A program made the translations under genes and the position numbers. From Pannonibacter sp. SL95 (GTDB lineage: Bacteria > Pseudomonadota > Alphaproteobacteria > Rhizobiales > Stappiaceae), in the NCBI RefSeq assembly GCF_026672425.1, contig NZ_JAPPRC010000005.1, forward strand, positions 390,957 through 454,956: a DNA stretch of 64,000 nt. The letters run 5' to 3'. Below are positions 45,206 through 56,728 of the stretch, piece after piece; the first letter of the stretch is position 1; every line of letters begins with the position of its first letter. The notes beneath the pieces were generated by a model. It saw only the letters and a program-made list of their open reading frames with translations. It searched no databases and was not told where the DNA came from.

Positions 45206-46515
45206 GACGCGGCCACCGCGATAAAGAGGTTGAGCGCTTCAGCGTCGGACAGGGCAAAGGCCCCGACTGCGGCGATGCGGATTTGTGAATTGCACTGTGT
45301 CGTCCTAGCTGTGTCGCTCCCGAGAGCAAACTGGCTGGCCCCCGGCAGCGGCACGACGACGCCTGATCTTGTCACATGTGCGTCAGAACCCACTTTCGTC
45401 CAAGTCGTGCCGTCGGGGCGAATTGTCGAAACAACGGTTGTCTCTGTGCCTGCCCAGACACTCCCCGTGTTTGTAATTGTGTTGTTTCCACCCCCCTCAA
45501 GAACACCTATCCCCAATGTGCCATTCGCCCTCAAGAACATTGAGACACGCCTGTTGGCTGCCGCACGAATTTCAAGCAGCGTTGCGAACGATGGCGCAGA
45601 AGACAGCGGAACGCCGCGCCAAACCACCGTAAGCGGCGGATTAACAGCCAGCCCCGCATCCGCAGCTGGGACGACAATACTGTCCGGCGCGACTGTGCCA
45701 GACCCGAAGGGCATCAGATATGCCGTCTGGGTTAGCTGCGGCGCGGCGATATCGAATGTCACATCGACCGCCGCCCCATTTGAGGGCGACATGGTAATTC
45801 TCATCCGCCCGAATGCCGCATCGGCTGCGCTGGTTAGATTGACATTGAACCGAGTCAGAACTGGCGTCGCATTGAGCGTGACTGTGTTGGCCAATGTAAC
45901 AGACACGGCCTGAGCTTGGTCGGCCCTGCGTTGCGTGAACCCGAACTCGCCGGAAGCCGGGAACGCTCCAGCCACCACACCCATGTAGCCGGACACGTTG
46001 TACGCCGCGCTTGGCAGGATCGCAGGCGAAGATGCGGCTCCGGGCTGTAAATTCAGCTCATAAAAGCCCCCGTTCGACGTGCCCGAAACTCGAAACCGGA
46101 TGACCGGCAGCCCGTTGACGGTGGAGACGCCGACAATCTGCGTCGTCATCCCGTGCGACGTGTTTACATACCAGCCGGTCGGCAACGCACCGCCCGAACC
46201 AACAACGCCGACAACAGCGCCTGTCCCGAGTGGGTTAGGGATCAGGTTCGTCCAGCCTTCCCGGCTGTCGTAACCGCGATCAGTCACGGCCATCACGCCG
46301 TTAGCGAACTCACGGGATACCCCGGCGCTGTCCTCAGCACGACGCGCAGACGCACGCGAGTGATACAGGCTGTCAATCCGCGACAACCCAACTTGTTGCC
46401 GGTTGAGCTGATAGCGCCCGGCCCGGAAATCCAGCGCCAGCTGAAACGGACCCATCCAGGCAGGCGCCTGCCGCGTCACCGCCAGCGGCCCGAGCCCCAG
46501 TTTGATCGCACCCAT
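45202..46515 (-). CDS. Tail fibre / receptor-binding protein (probable)
   Basis: 437 residues from ATG 46515 (MGAIKLGLGPLAVTRQAPAW). The N-terminal 60 residues look like an attachment part; the middle and end are beta-rich and Ser/Thr/Asn/Gly-rich (NLIPNPLGTG, VNTSHGMTTQIVGVSTVNGL, AAANRRVSMFLRANGTLGIG), ending with ALSDAEALNLFIAVAAS as in LamG-like carbohydrate-binding modules. Base composition is visibly lower in GC from about 45240 to 46330 than in the surrounding phage genes, indicating exchange of the host-range region. Frame intact. Confidence 0.72.
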   Translation of the reverse strand: MGAIKLGLGPLAVTRQAPAWMGPFQLALDFRAGRYQLNRQQVGLSRIDSLYHSRASARRAEDSAGVSREFANGVMAVTDRGYDSREGWTNLIPNPLGTGAVVGVVGSGGALPTGWYVNTSHGMTTQIVGVSTVNGLPVIRFRVSGTSNGGFYELNLQPGAASSPAILPSAAYNVSGYMGVVAGAFPASGEFGFTQRRADQAQAVSVTLANTVTLNATPVLTRFNVNLTSAADAAFGRMRITMSPSNGAAVDVTFDIAAPQLTQTAYLMPFGSGTVAPDSIVVPAADAGLAVNPPLTVVWRGVPLSSAPSFATLLEIRAAANRRVSMFLRANGTLGIGVLEGGGNNTITNTGSVWAGTETTVVSTIRPDGTTWTKVGSDAHVTRSGVVVPLPGASQFALGSDTARTTQCNSQIRIAAVGAFALSDAEALNLFIAVAAS

Positions 46516-46520
46516 GCCGC

Positions 46521-46778
46521 TCACCACAGTGCCACGATGGCCGCAGCCGTGGTGCCGGTCGCACGCACCTGCCGCACCCGGATCGGCAGCAACCCGCTGG
46601 CCCCGGCCAGCGTCACCGTCTGGCCGCCCAGCATCGTCACCACCAGGTCGCCAGCCGACCCAACCCACAGCGCGCGCGACGGCACAGCCAGCGCGTTTGC
46701 GTCATGCGGCACCACCGCCGCCGCATTGGTCGCCGGGCTGTCCGGCGCCAGGGAATAGCTTTCAAACGGATCACTCAT
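46521..46778 (-). CDS. Tail spike base protein, GTA Rcc01079-like
   Basis: 85 residues, MSDPFESYSLAPDSPATNAA... with ALWVGSAGDLVVTMLGGQTV and LLPIRVRQVRATGTTAAAI. This pattern fits the small spike-base proteins of the Rhodobacter gene transfer agent (RCAP_rcc01079 family), which join fibres to the particle. It lies directly upstream of the fibre gene, as expected. The frame is complete. Confidence 0.75.
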   Translation of the reverse strand: MSDPFESYSLAPDSPATNAAAVVPHDANALAVPSRALWVGSAGDLVVTMLGGQTVTLAGASGLLPIRVRQVRATGTTAAAIVALW

Positions 46779-46789
46779 CGGTCAGCTCC

Positions 46790-47278
46790 TCAGGTGCGAA
46801 AATCGAATGTGGTGGCCGCCAGGATGACCAGCGGCGCGGTCGAGACGACGAAAAACGACACGGTGTCGATGGCCCCGGCCGCAGGCGACAGGATCGGCGC
46901 GCCGCCGGCAAACCGCCACGCGCCGGACCAGCTCAGCTGATGCCCCCCGGCCCCGCCCTGCGTCAGGATCAACAGGCCGGACTGGCCAAGCGCCGCCCCG
47001 GTGGGGTCCATCACCGCCCGCGACCCTGTCAGTGTAAGCGCGAAGTTGAGACCCGAGGATAAGTCCAGCGTCACCGCCGGCCCCTCTGTCACGGCCACCG
47101 GCGCAAACGTGCCGGCAATCCAGTTGCTGACGGTCACCATGTCGGCGAGCGCAGCCGGGAAATTGATCACATGCCCGCCGTCATCGAAGCCGCGCGGGTT
47201 GCTCGCCGGCTCATAGTCGCCGGAATTGTACTGCGCGAGGCGCGTCAGCGCGCCCGCCACGGCTGCAGGTGTCGTCAT
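46790..47278 (-). CDS. Phage tail-associated protein of unknown function
   Basis: 162 residues, MTTPAAVAGALTRLAQYNSG..., beta-rich with GGHVINFPAALADMVTVSNW and LLILTQGGAGGHQLSWSGAW. This resembles fibre or adsorption-apparatus domains that carry a trimeric beta-sandwich. Its ATG overlaps the stop of the preceding gene (47275-47278). No family name can be given. Confidence 0.7.
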   Translation of the reverse strand: MTTPAAVAGALTRLAQYNSGDYEPASNPRGFDDGGHVINFPAALADMVTVSNWIAGTFAPVAVTEGPAVTLDLSSGLNFALTLTGSRAVMDPTGAALGQSGLLILTQGGAGGHQLSWSGAWRFAGGAPILSPAAGAIDTVSFFVVSTAPLVILAATTFDFRT

Positions 47279-48117
47279 GCCAGGATCTCCGTTATCTCAA
47301 ACCCGGTCGCCGCGCGGCGCCAGTGCGCCAGCGTCAGCGCGTCCATGCGCGTGATGCGGCCAAGGATCGCCCGACGTTGCATGCGCACCGGCCCGTCAGC
47401 CGGATCGGAGATCACATGCACCTCGCCGGCATAGCCCGCCCGCGCCATCACATCGAGCACGTCGCCGAACGCCTCATCATCGGGCAGATGATCAAAGCCG
47501 AAACGGCAGATCCGCGCGCCGCGCCGCGCCCGCACATGCTGCCCACCGCCGAGCAGCGGCGAGCGCCACGTGGCATCCTCGACCTCATGGCCATTGCCCT
47601 GCACCGCGACCCCGGTCGACGGACGCCAGGACCGTCCGAGGAACAGCCGCCCGGCCTCGACATAGCCCGCCGGGTTGACCACGTCCGACAGCTCCAGCCG
47701 CCAGCTGCGAGCATTGACCCGCGCGGCAAACACATGCACCAGCCACAGCGGCGGCAGCGCCGAGCCATCCGTCAGCCCGGACCAATAACGCGGCGCATCC
47801 CAGCCGAGCCCCGCCCGGTCCGCCGCCATCGGCTGCAGCCAGCCGCTGTCAAACACCTCGTCGGTGAGCGCCCCGGCATAGCCGCGCAGCCGGTATCGAT
47901 AGGCCGCCGTCAGATTGGTCGGGCCGAGCAGCCACGCCGAGAGTTTGCGCGGGCGCCCGAGATCGACGGTCATCTGCGTTGCCGCCTCGGCCGCCGACGT
48001 GCTGCGCGCCACCGCCGCCAGCGGCAGCCGCTGCAGGTTGGCAAGCGGCAACGCGGCCGCCCAGGAGCCGCCGGACAGCGTCGCGCCGTCCGACCAGGGA
48101 TCATAGGTCAGGATCAT
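47275..48117 (-). CDS. Phage tail protein of unknown function
   Basis: 280 residues, MILTYDPWSDGATLSGGSWA..., with a predicted jelly-roll-like middle (MTVDLGRPRKLSAWLLGPTN, WRLELSDVVNPAGYVEAGRL) and a C-terminal domain reading RFGFDHLPDDEAFGDVLDVM. The first half resembles carbohydrate-binding discoidin-like folds, the second an unknown tail domain. Intact frame within the tail-tip operon, three bases from the end of the preceding gene. Confidence 0.72.
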   Translation of the reverse strand: MILTYDPWSDGATLSGGSWAAALPLANLQRLPLAAVARSTSAAEAATQMTVDLGRPRKLSAWLLGPTNLTAAYRYRLRGYAGALTDEVFDSGWLQPMAADRAGLGWDAPRYWSGLTDGSALPPLWLVHVFAARVNARSWRLELSDVVNPAGYVEAGRLFLGRSWRPSTGVAVQGNGHEVEDATWRSPLLGGGQHVRARRGARICRFGFDHLPDDEAFGDVLDVMARAGYAGEVHVISDPADGPVRMQRRAILGRITRMDALTLAHWRRAATGFEITEILA

Positions 48118-48120
48118 TTG

Positions 48121-49486
48121 TCACCCGCAGTGGTATGTGCAAGCGATCCGCCGCACCTCGTCCGGATTGGAAAACGTCGCCGCCTCGCGCGCCTTGGCGA
48201 CGGTAAAGGCCCGCATCACGCCATCGCCCTGCCGCTGGCTCGGCACCGGGCAGGCTCGACGCGCAGAGGAGATCACCCGCCGCGATATCCCCGCCCCGGC
48301 CGCAGACATTGATCAGCCCCTCGCCAAGCGAGTTGATCACCAGCCGGTCAAACCGCTCCGCGCAATAGTCGCGCAGCGCCGCCGCCTGCTGCGGGAATGC
48401 GGCCATCATGGCCCCCGCCTCAAACGGTACGCGACGGCTGATCACGCCATAAACACGTGGATCGGCCACCGTATCGGCCAGCGCATTGACGCCGACAGCA
48501 TCGTCAAGGCCGCTGCGCATCAGGATGCGACCCGTGTCGATGACGATGTCACCCGGTCCGCCCGCCGACGCGCGCTCGAGGAAACCGTCATGCGACCCGG
48601 TAAACGGTGCGATGGACCCCACCTCGCCGTAAACCGCAAACCCGCCCGATGCCGCCGGCACGCCGATCAACCCCGACCCGCCGCCGCTCGCCCGGCCACG
48701 AATGCCGTGATTGTTGCCCGAGCCGCTGGACCCGGTCACGATCAGCGCCGGCTGGAATGCGTAGCTGGACGAAATGTCCGCAAATCCGGTCAGCTGCAAC
48801 GCCCCGCCGGAGGAGCTGTTCTGGAGCCGCACCGCTGGCGTGCCGGATTCGCGCGCGACAGACATGACCACATCGCCCGAATAGGTCTCGCCGATGGCCG
48901 CCACCTGCGAGCCGGACGCGCTGATCACCCGCAGATAATTGTCGCTCGCCGACATGGTCACGCGCCGCCCGCTCGTCGCGGTCTGCACCGTGGCCCCCGT
49001 GATCGTGACGCCGGTCAGCGAGCCCGCCGTGACCGTACCGAGATTGGCCGTCAGCGCCGACAGGCTCGACACACTCATCTTGTCCGCCGTCACCGAGTAG
49101 GCCGCGATCTTGACCCCGGTCACCGCGCCATTGGCCAGCTCGGTATTGCCGACAGATCCGGGCGCCAGCGCGGTCGAGGTTGTCGCCGCACTCACCCCCG
49201 CCGTCGCCGAGGCCGGAAACCACGGCCCGAGATTGCCGCTGCGGTCGCGCGCCCGCGCCCAGTAAAACCGCGTTGCCGAGGTCGGCAGGCCCGTATGCGT
49301 CAGCTGCCCCGCCGGCCCCTCGCCGGCTTTCGCCGCGCTCGCCCGGTCATTGACGCTCGCCGCCCAGATCTCGACGGCCGCCAGTTGCAGATAGGGCAGC
49401 ACGTTGCCGTCACTGACCGCCACCGCCAGCGTGATTTGCTGCGCCCCGCCGGCTGCCGTCAGGCTCGTTATGGTGATGTCCGGCAT
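48121..49486 (-). pseudogene. Tail-tip/central fibre protein, frameshifted near the C-terminus
   Basis: Starts MPDITITSLTAAGGAQQITL. An N-terminal Fn3-like domain (ATRFYWARARDRSGNLGPWF) is followed by gpJ-tip-like text (VSSLSALTANLGTVTAGSLT) and a beta-rich body. Near 48248 the frame is broken: after LCASSLPG the original frame drifts into low-complexity Arg/Gly, while the next frame gives QRQGDGVMRAFTVAKAREAA and ends RRIACTYHCG at 48121, a typical tail-protein terminus. An extra G in a GGG run would explain it. Full length would be about 455 residues. Confidence 0.75.
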
Positions 49487-49490
49487 GTCG

Positions 49491-51037
49491 TCAGCCCCAC
49501 AGCGTCAGCGTCACGAGCCCGTCGCGCCATTGCTCGCGCGCCGGCCGATCACAACCATGTCGCGCCCGGCCTGATAGCCGAGCCGTGACAGGACGAGCCG
49601 GACGCTCACCCCCAGCCGCGCCGCGCTTACCATCTCCGCTTAAGACATCCAGCGCGACCAGATCACGCCGGACGCTGTAGAGCGCCAGCCGCCGCGCCGC
49701 CTCGGCGGCAGCAGCCCCCACGTCCGTCAGCAGCGTGTCAAATGTCAGCTCCGGCGCCAGAGGATGCCGGCTGCGCACCGCAGGCGCCTCGGCAATCACG
49801 TCCAGCGCATCGCGCGCGAGATCTGCCCGCAGCTCCTGCGACAGCATTTCGGCGACATCGCCCGCCTGGTACTGATGCCAGTGCCGCCGGTGCCGCAGCA
49901 CCACCCGCCACGCTGGCAGCCCCTCGCCCGGATCGCTGACGCGCAACAGTCGCAGCGATCGCGCCTCGATCTGCCCCTCACCGATCTGCATCACTGGCAC
50001 ACCGGGCGCCGCCAGCCGCCCGACCTCGATTGCCCCGGTCGGCGCGGTCAGCAGCCACCCGCCGACGCTCGCCAGCACGTCCTGCATCGCCGCCAGTCCC
50101 GACCGCTCGTCGCCAATGAAAATCCCGGCCTCGCCCGGAGCTGCCGCCGCCAGCGCCGCGACCGACACCGCGTCGACCGACGCGCCGAGCCCCATGCGGA
50201 TGAGCATCCGCTCGACCACGCGCGCCGCCGACCGATCCGCCAGCGCCGCGCCCTCCACCACATCCGCCGTCACCGTGCGATACGGCGCAGCCCCCAGCCG
50301 GAACAGGCCGAGCGCCCGGCACGTGCGATAGCGCCCGCCAGGGATCACCGCTGCCGCCAGCGCGGCGAGGCTTGCCACGTCGCCGTCATCGGTGAGCGGC
50401 ACGCCCGCGTCAAAAACGCTGATCGCGCCCACCGCCCCGTCATGCACCTGATAGATGAGATTATGCGGGTTGACCGAGACCGCCGGCACCTTGAACACCC
50501 GCCCGAACACCAGCGGCCTGACCTTGCCTACCAGATCCGCCCCCCGTCCGCGCTTGCCCCCGCCGCCGCCGTCGTGCCGCCGTAGCGCGCGCTCTGGATC
50601 GGCTGGTCGAGATCGAGCCGCCGGTCATAGAGCCGCAGCCGCAGGCTGGTGAGCGCATCGCTGGTCGCGTCCACCGCCTCCATCGTGCCGGTAAACAGCC
50701 GCTCCGCCGCTGCGAGCCCGAGACGCGGATCGGCAATCCGGTCGATCCGGATCGCGCGCCCGTCAAATCCGTCATCAAGCCAGCCGTCCAACGCGCCGTC
50801 CGCATTGGAGAGCACCACCTCGCCCGCCGTCACCGACCCCGCGCCGAACGTCCGCCCCGCCCCGAACAGGCTCGCCTCGATAAAGCCGGGATCGGAGATC
50901 CGTGGCTCATAGAGCGTGTTGGCCGGCACCTCGGCAGGACCGCTCGCCCGGCCATGCGTCGACAGATAGCGGGTGACAACAGAGCCACCCGACCCGGCAT
51001 CAGACCAGGCGTCCAGCGTGATCAGATACTCGCTCAT
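49491..51037 (-). pseudogene. Tail-tip (hub-like) protein with three frameshifts
   Basis: One gene read in pieces. The first frame, from ATG 51037 (MSEYLITLDAWSDAGSGGSV), runs to ASADGG and stops after a G6 run (50540-50545). The next frame continues as ADLVGKVRPLVFGRVFKVPA through a 260-residue body. A second shift near 49639-49644 leads into EMVSAARLGVSVRLVLSRLG, and a third at a GCGCGCG run (49535-49541) into EQWRDGLVTLTLWG at 49491. Restored length is about 514 residues. Its place after the tape measure suggests a distal tail or baseplate hub protein; no domain recognised. Confidence 0.72.
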
Positions 51038-54000
51038 CGAGCCGCCCTGCCCATGCCGGCCAGCCGCCGCTGATCCTGCACCGCTCGCGTGGTTTCGAGC
51101 GTTGCGTCAACATTGGCCTTGGCCCCGGCCGCCACGACCCCGGCCAGCCGGTCCACGTCCTGCCGCAGCCCACGGATCTCGGCCGCCACCGCGCCCGAGT
51201 TGTCATTGGCCTGGAATGTCCCGGCCCGCATCTGCGCCAGCTCGCTGGCATAGTTGCGCGTCGCCAGCACCGGCATCACGAACTCGCCCGGCATCAGCAT
51301 GCGCGGCACGCTGTCAACACCGGCAACCCCGCCACTGACCAGCCCGCCCGCCGCCATGCCCGGCAACCGCAACCGCGCCGCTTCCGGCGAGTTGACGATA
51401 CCCGCCTGCACACCGGCCATATCGCCCCCTTTGCCGAGGTAATCGAGCCAGCCCGCAAGGCCCGCAGCGTCCGGCTCGCGCCCCAGCACCGACAGATAGA
51501 GATTGCGGATCGCCGCCTCGCGCGAGTTGGCGATGCCCGACGCCACGTCCTTGATCGAGCCGCCCCCGGCAAGATGCTGCTGCCAGCCTACCAGCCCGCC
51601 CGCATCCGCCTGCCGCCCGAGCAGGGATTGATACAGCGCCTGGATCGTGGCCGTGTTCTGGGCGGCCTGCATCGCCGCCAGCTCGCGGATCGCCGCCGCC
51701 TGCGCACCCTCGGCACTCGCCAGCGCCGCCATCGCCGCATTGAGCCCGGTGATCGCCGCGCCGACCGATAGCACGCTGTCATTGATGTCGATCAGCGCGC
51801 CAACCTGCGTCTTCAGGGTCGCAAGCTGCTGCTCTGCCGCCGAGACCTGCGTTTCCGCACTCGCCAGCGCCGCTGCCAGTTGCTGGTCAACCGATTGCCA
51901 GATTGTGGTGTAAGCCTCGGTCGAGCCATAGTAAGCTCGCGCCTCGTTGAGGTAATCGCGGCTGACCTGCTCCAGCCTGCCGAGCGCATCCTTGTCGCCC
52001 TGCCCGACCTTGGCCAGCGTGTCCTGATAGGCCGCTGCCGCCGCCTGCAGTTTTTCCAAGGGCGACAGCGGCGAGAGCTGCGCGTCCAGCCGCAACTGCG
52101 TCCGGAACGCCTTGATCTGCTCGGCAAAACCGCCCAGCGTCGCAATCGTCTGTTCCAGCTCCGAGCGCTCGGCCTCATACGCCGCCCGCAGCGCCGCCCG
52201 CGCCTGATCCGCCGCCGAGCGCGCATCCGCCACCTGGTTCGACCCACCCGCCCCTATCAGCCCGCGCAGCGTGTCGGAAACCGCCGGGAACACCTCGGCC
52301 AGCGCCTCGAGCTGCGCTTCCGTGAGACCCGAGGTCGCCGAGATCTGGCCGAGCGACAGCTCCAGCGCCCGCAGCGCCCCGGTCGCCTCAAACCCCAGAT
52401 CCGCCGCCGTTTTCAGCCGCTCGTTATAGAGCGTCAGCGCCTCCTCGATCTCGCTGTAATAGCCGATCCCCATGGCGCCGGAGATGCTGCCCCGGATGCT
52501 TAAGCATAGAGCCCGCGCGCGCCCTCGCCCAGTTGCGTCGCGGCCTCTGCCGCCGCTTCCGTCAGGCTTTCCAGAGCGCGTTTGAGCAGCCCGTCCACAA
52601 CTCCGGCCGCCTCGCCGCTCGCCGAGGAGACGGCCTTGAGCGCATTGCGATAGACCTCGGCCCGCTCCGCCGCTTCGGCAGGCTGTCCGCCGCCCCCTTG
52701 GTGATCGAGGCGATGGCCGCGTCGAACTCCTCGAGCGCAAGCGCGCTGTCGAGGCCGAGAAGCTTTGTATCCGCCAGCCGCTCGCCGAGCGTCTTGACCG
52801 CATCATTGAGCTGGTTGATGTAGCCTTGGTCGGTGAGGTCATTGATCGAGCGCCGGATCTCGTCAGCGAACTCGCCGCGGAGCTTGTCCATCGCCGTTTT
52901 GACCGCATGGTCCACCGAGGCCGCGGCCTCGTCCGCCGACATCGCCAGCCTGATCAGTGTCTCCTCGAGGCCGACCGCCGAGCCCTTGATCTCGTTGATC
53001 CGCTCGGCGACATCGCTCATCGGCTCGACGCCGGTCACCAGCGAGATCGCGTAGCGCTGCGCCGCATGCTCCATTTCGGAGATGTAGGTGTTGACCGCAT
53101 CCGGATCGAGATCGTTGCCATAGTCCCGCAGCCGGTCGAACATGTAGCGTGCATCGTCGACCCAGCCGGTCAGCTGGTCGCGCGCCTGCTCCATGTTGTC
53201 GACGGCATCGAAGAACGCGGTATCAAACCCGAAGCCCAGGTTGAGATTGCCGAGCGCAACATCGCGCTCCTTGCGGAACGTCTTTTCCAGCAGCGCGAAA
53301 TACTGGCTGTGCAGCTGCTCCAGCTCGCGCTGCAGCCCCTTGTTGCCCGCATCGCGCGCCATGATCTGGTACTTGACCGACTGGTCCGTGTATTCCGTAT
53401 GCCCGTCGCGGAACTCGCCGATACCCCGGCCAGCGCTCATCTGCTTGAACTGGTTGATGGCGCCCATCGACGTCGCCAGCTCGCGCTGCGCCTGCAGCCG
53501 TTTTTGCTTGGCCTGCGCATTGCCGCCGAGAATGCCGCCGAACAGCCCAAGCCCGCCGCCGACCAGCGCACCAATCGCCCCGCCCACCGGCCCGAAGGCA
53601 AGACCTGCAGACAGCCCGGACAGCGCACCGCCCAGCCCGCCCATGAGCGGCGAGCCGGACTGATAGCCCATGCTGAACGCGCCAAGCGCCCCGCCAAGCG
53701 CCTGGCCACCAGCCGACATCAGCCCGCCAGCCCCGCCCTGCGCCAGCGCCCCGAAAATACCCGTCGCCGCGCCCGTGCGCGTGCCACGCATCGCCCCGGC
53801 CTCGACGGCATCGGTCAGCGCCGCCCCCGGCGAGCCCTTCAGCGCCGAGCCCATATCCTTGAACGCCTCGCCCGAGAACAGCCGGTCGATGTTCTGATAA
53901 CCGATATCGGCAAACTTGCTCGTCACCTTGTCGAGCAACTCGTCGAAGGAGTCGAACCCGCCCTCCATCAGGTCGCGGAACACATCCCCGAACCCGGACG

Positions 54001-56728
54001 AAAACGCGTCGCCGAAATCCCGGCCCATGTCAGCGCCAAGCCCTGAGAGCACACCGCCCTGTTCCAGCTCGTCGATCCGCGCCCGCACGGCGATCACATA
54101 TTCGGGCGGCAGATCCTCGCCCGTGGCAATCAGCGCTGCCAACGCCTCGCGCAGCTCCTGCGCCTCTTCCGCCGCGCGCAGCCAGGGCATCTCCTGCTGC
54201 GCCGTGCGCTCCACAAGCCGCCGATAGTCGTCAACCGACTTGACCGCGTCCTTGACCTTTTTCCCCGCTCCGCCCGCCTTGCGGCCCTTGTCTTCGAACG
54301 CTGCCGCACTGTTGCCGAGCGCCTTTTCCAGCGCCCGGCTGTTCTTCGCCAGCAGATCGTCAATCTCGGCCTGTTGTGCGCCCGATTTAACCAGCGCCCG
54401 GATGCCTTCCGCCCGCTCCTCGAACTGCCGCCGGATCTGCGCCGCCGCCCGCTCCTTGGTAAGCATCTTGTCGATCAGTGTGTCTTTCTCGATCCCGGCG
54501 AGTTCGCGATAGGCCCCGGCCACGCCGGTAATCTCGCGCTTCTGCTCTTCGAAGCGATCCATCAAGGCCTGGCTGGCACCGAGCGCGTCCGGCATGAACG
54601 CCGCCGCCTCAAGCCCCTTGTTCAGCTCTTCGCGCGCCTTCGCCAGCTTTTCCTGCGCACCAATGGCCGCCTGCATCCCGGGCAGCGCCGCCGACAGCGC
54701 CCGCATCGAGGCTGCATAGGCGTCAACCGCCGCAGCCGCCCCGGCGAACTGCCCCGCCGCACCCGCCGCCGCATTGCCCGCCCCGGCAATGGCCCCGCCA
54801 GCGCCGCCCGCCGCGCCCTGCACCAAATTGAGCGCCGCCTCGCCATCGCGGACACTGCGCTCCAGATCGGCAACCTGCGTCGTCGTGCGCAGCGCCTGCT
54901 CGACCAGCGCGACCAGCGCCGCATTGCCGCTGTTCTCCGAGCCGAGCCGCGCCAGTGCGTCGCGGAACTGGTCAATCCCGATCCGGCCCTGGTCAAAATC
55001 ATCGGCGAGCTGACGCAGCGCGCCGCCCTGTTTAAGAAATTCGTTGAGCGGATCGTCGATCCCGAGCTGCACCCGCCGGTCCGCCCGGCGGCCCATTGCC
55101 GTGCGCCAGACATCGAGCGCCGCATTCAGCTCCGCGCGTGCCGACTCCAGCTGGCTGCGCTGTTCCTTGAGAGCCTCACCGACCTCGAATGCCGCCATGT
55201 CGCGCGAGGCCTGCGACAGTTTTTCGACCTCGGCACCGGTCTGGCCATAGGCCTCCCGCAGCCGGCGCACCGCCGCCTCGAGGCTCTGCGTCGCGGTTTC
55301 GGTCTCGCTCGTCCGCGTCGCCCAGATCGCCACCCCAGCCGTGATGGCGGTAATGCCGAGACCGATCGGTCCGCCAAAAAACGCCAGCGTGCCGCGCAGC
55401 GCCGACATCGTCGCATTAGCCGCCCGCGCCCGCACCGTGCTCTGCGCCAGCTCGTCCGACCAGCGCGCCATGCTGGCCGTCGCCCCGTCGACCGCGCGCT
55501 CGGCGGTGCCCACATCCCTGTTCAGCCGGGCGAGCGTACCCGCCGCCGCCCCGTTTGCGACCGCAAGGTCTCGCCGCGCCTGCGCCGCCCTCAGCGTTGC
55601 CACCGCATTGACGCCCTGCGCCCGCGCATCCTCGAGCGCCGCCGCAGCATTGGCCCGCGACGCCGCGACCGCCTGCATCGTGCCCTGGACATAGTCCGTC
55701 ACCGCGCCGATGGTCCGCCCGGCGAACACCGCAGCCAGCGCGATTGCGGCCATATCCGCATTGCGGGCAAGCGGCACCATCGCACCCGCCGCGCCCTCGA
55801 GCGCCGATCCCAGCGCTCCGCCAAACCCCTCAAACGACGCCCGGCTCTCCTCGAGCGCCGACGCCGCATCATTCGCAAGCCGCGAAATCGCGTCCGACAA
55901 CCCACCCCGCCCGATGGCATCCGCCGTCAGCTGGATCTGGTCATCGAGCGCAGACAGCGCCCCGTTGAGCCCCTGCATCTGCTCGCGCATGGCCCCGGCA
56001 AACGTATCCGTACCGATTCGCCGCAGATAGCGCTCGACCTCGTCGGCGCTGTTGCGCACCGTCGTCGTGACGCCCTGGAACGTAAACGCAACATCATCGC
56101 CAGACTTGCTGGCCTTGACGCCAAATTCCTTGAGCCGCTCGAACTCACCAGTTGTGGCATCCGCAATGGCCTCGACCCACTGCATAAGGTCCTTGCCCAT
56201 GGCCGAGGCCGTGTTGCCGTAGCTCTCCATCGCCACCATCGACGGATCGAGCCCGAGAGCCTTCAGCTTGATGAACGCCTCGGTCGCCTGCGCAACCGAG
56301 AACGGCGTCGTCCCGGCAAATCGCTTGATCTCCTCAAATGCCGCCCCGCCGGCCGCCGCCGATCCGGTCACAGTCTTGAGCGAGGCCCGCAGTTTTTCAA
56401 ACGACGCCGAGGTCTGCACGACCCCGTTGATCAGTTGCGTCGAGCCGAGCGCCGCCATCGCCGCAGAGACGCCGAGAAACGCTCCCTTCAGCCCCGCCAG
56501 CGCCTGCTGCTGCTGCTGCATCGCGCGCATGTTCGCAGCCCAGACCCGGGCCGACTGGGCCGACGAGCGATTGAAATCGCCCGTTGCCCGGTCGACCTGG
56601 GCAAGCCCACGCTCCGCCTTTCGCGAGAACGCGCTAATCTCGGCATCCGCCCGGCGCAGCTCGCGCTCAAACCCGGCAATATCCGCCGCGAGCACAACTT
56701 CCATCGAACGATCAGAATCACCGGTCAT
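51034..56728 (-). pseudogene. Tail tape-measure protein with C-terminal DUF4214 repeats, two frameshifts
   Basis: From ATG 56728 (MTGDSDRSMEVVLAADIAGF). The N-terminal tape-measure domain (FEKLRASLKTVTGSAAAGGA, FAGTTPFSVAQATEAFIKLK) is followed by about 1000 residues of helix and coiled-coil and a Gly-rich membrane-like block (GPVGGAIGALVGGGLGLFGG). The frame breaks near 52680, continues as AEAAERAEVYRNALKAVSSA to GLYA, breaks again near 52500 at CTTAAGC, then reads SIRGSISGAMGIGYYSEIEE to the end. The last part carries two DUF4214 repeats (TIQALYQSLLGRQADAGGLV, IRNLYLSVLGREPDAAGLAG). Restored length about 1,898 residues, which would imply a tail of very roughly 280 nm by the usual rule. Confidence 0.85.

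Noticed and set aside
49639..52505. Shared CTTAAGC sequence at two frameshift points (49639 and about 52500), as if a specific site caused the breaks
   Set aside because: CTTAAG also occurs harmlessly in glnA (3378-3383), and other breaks occur at homopolymers. Two coincidences are not enough.
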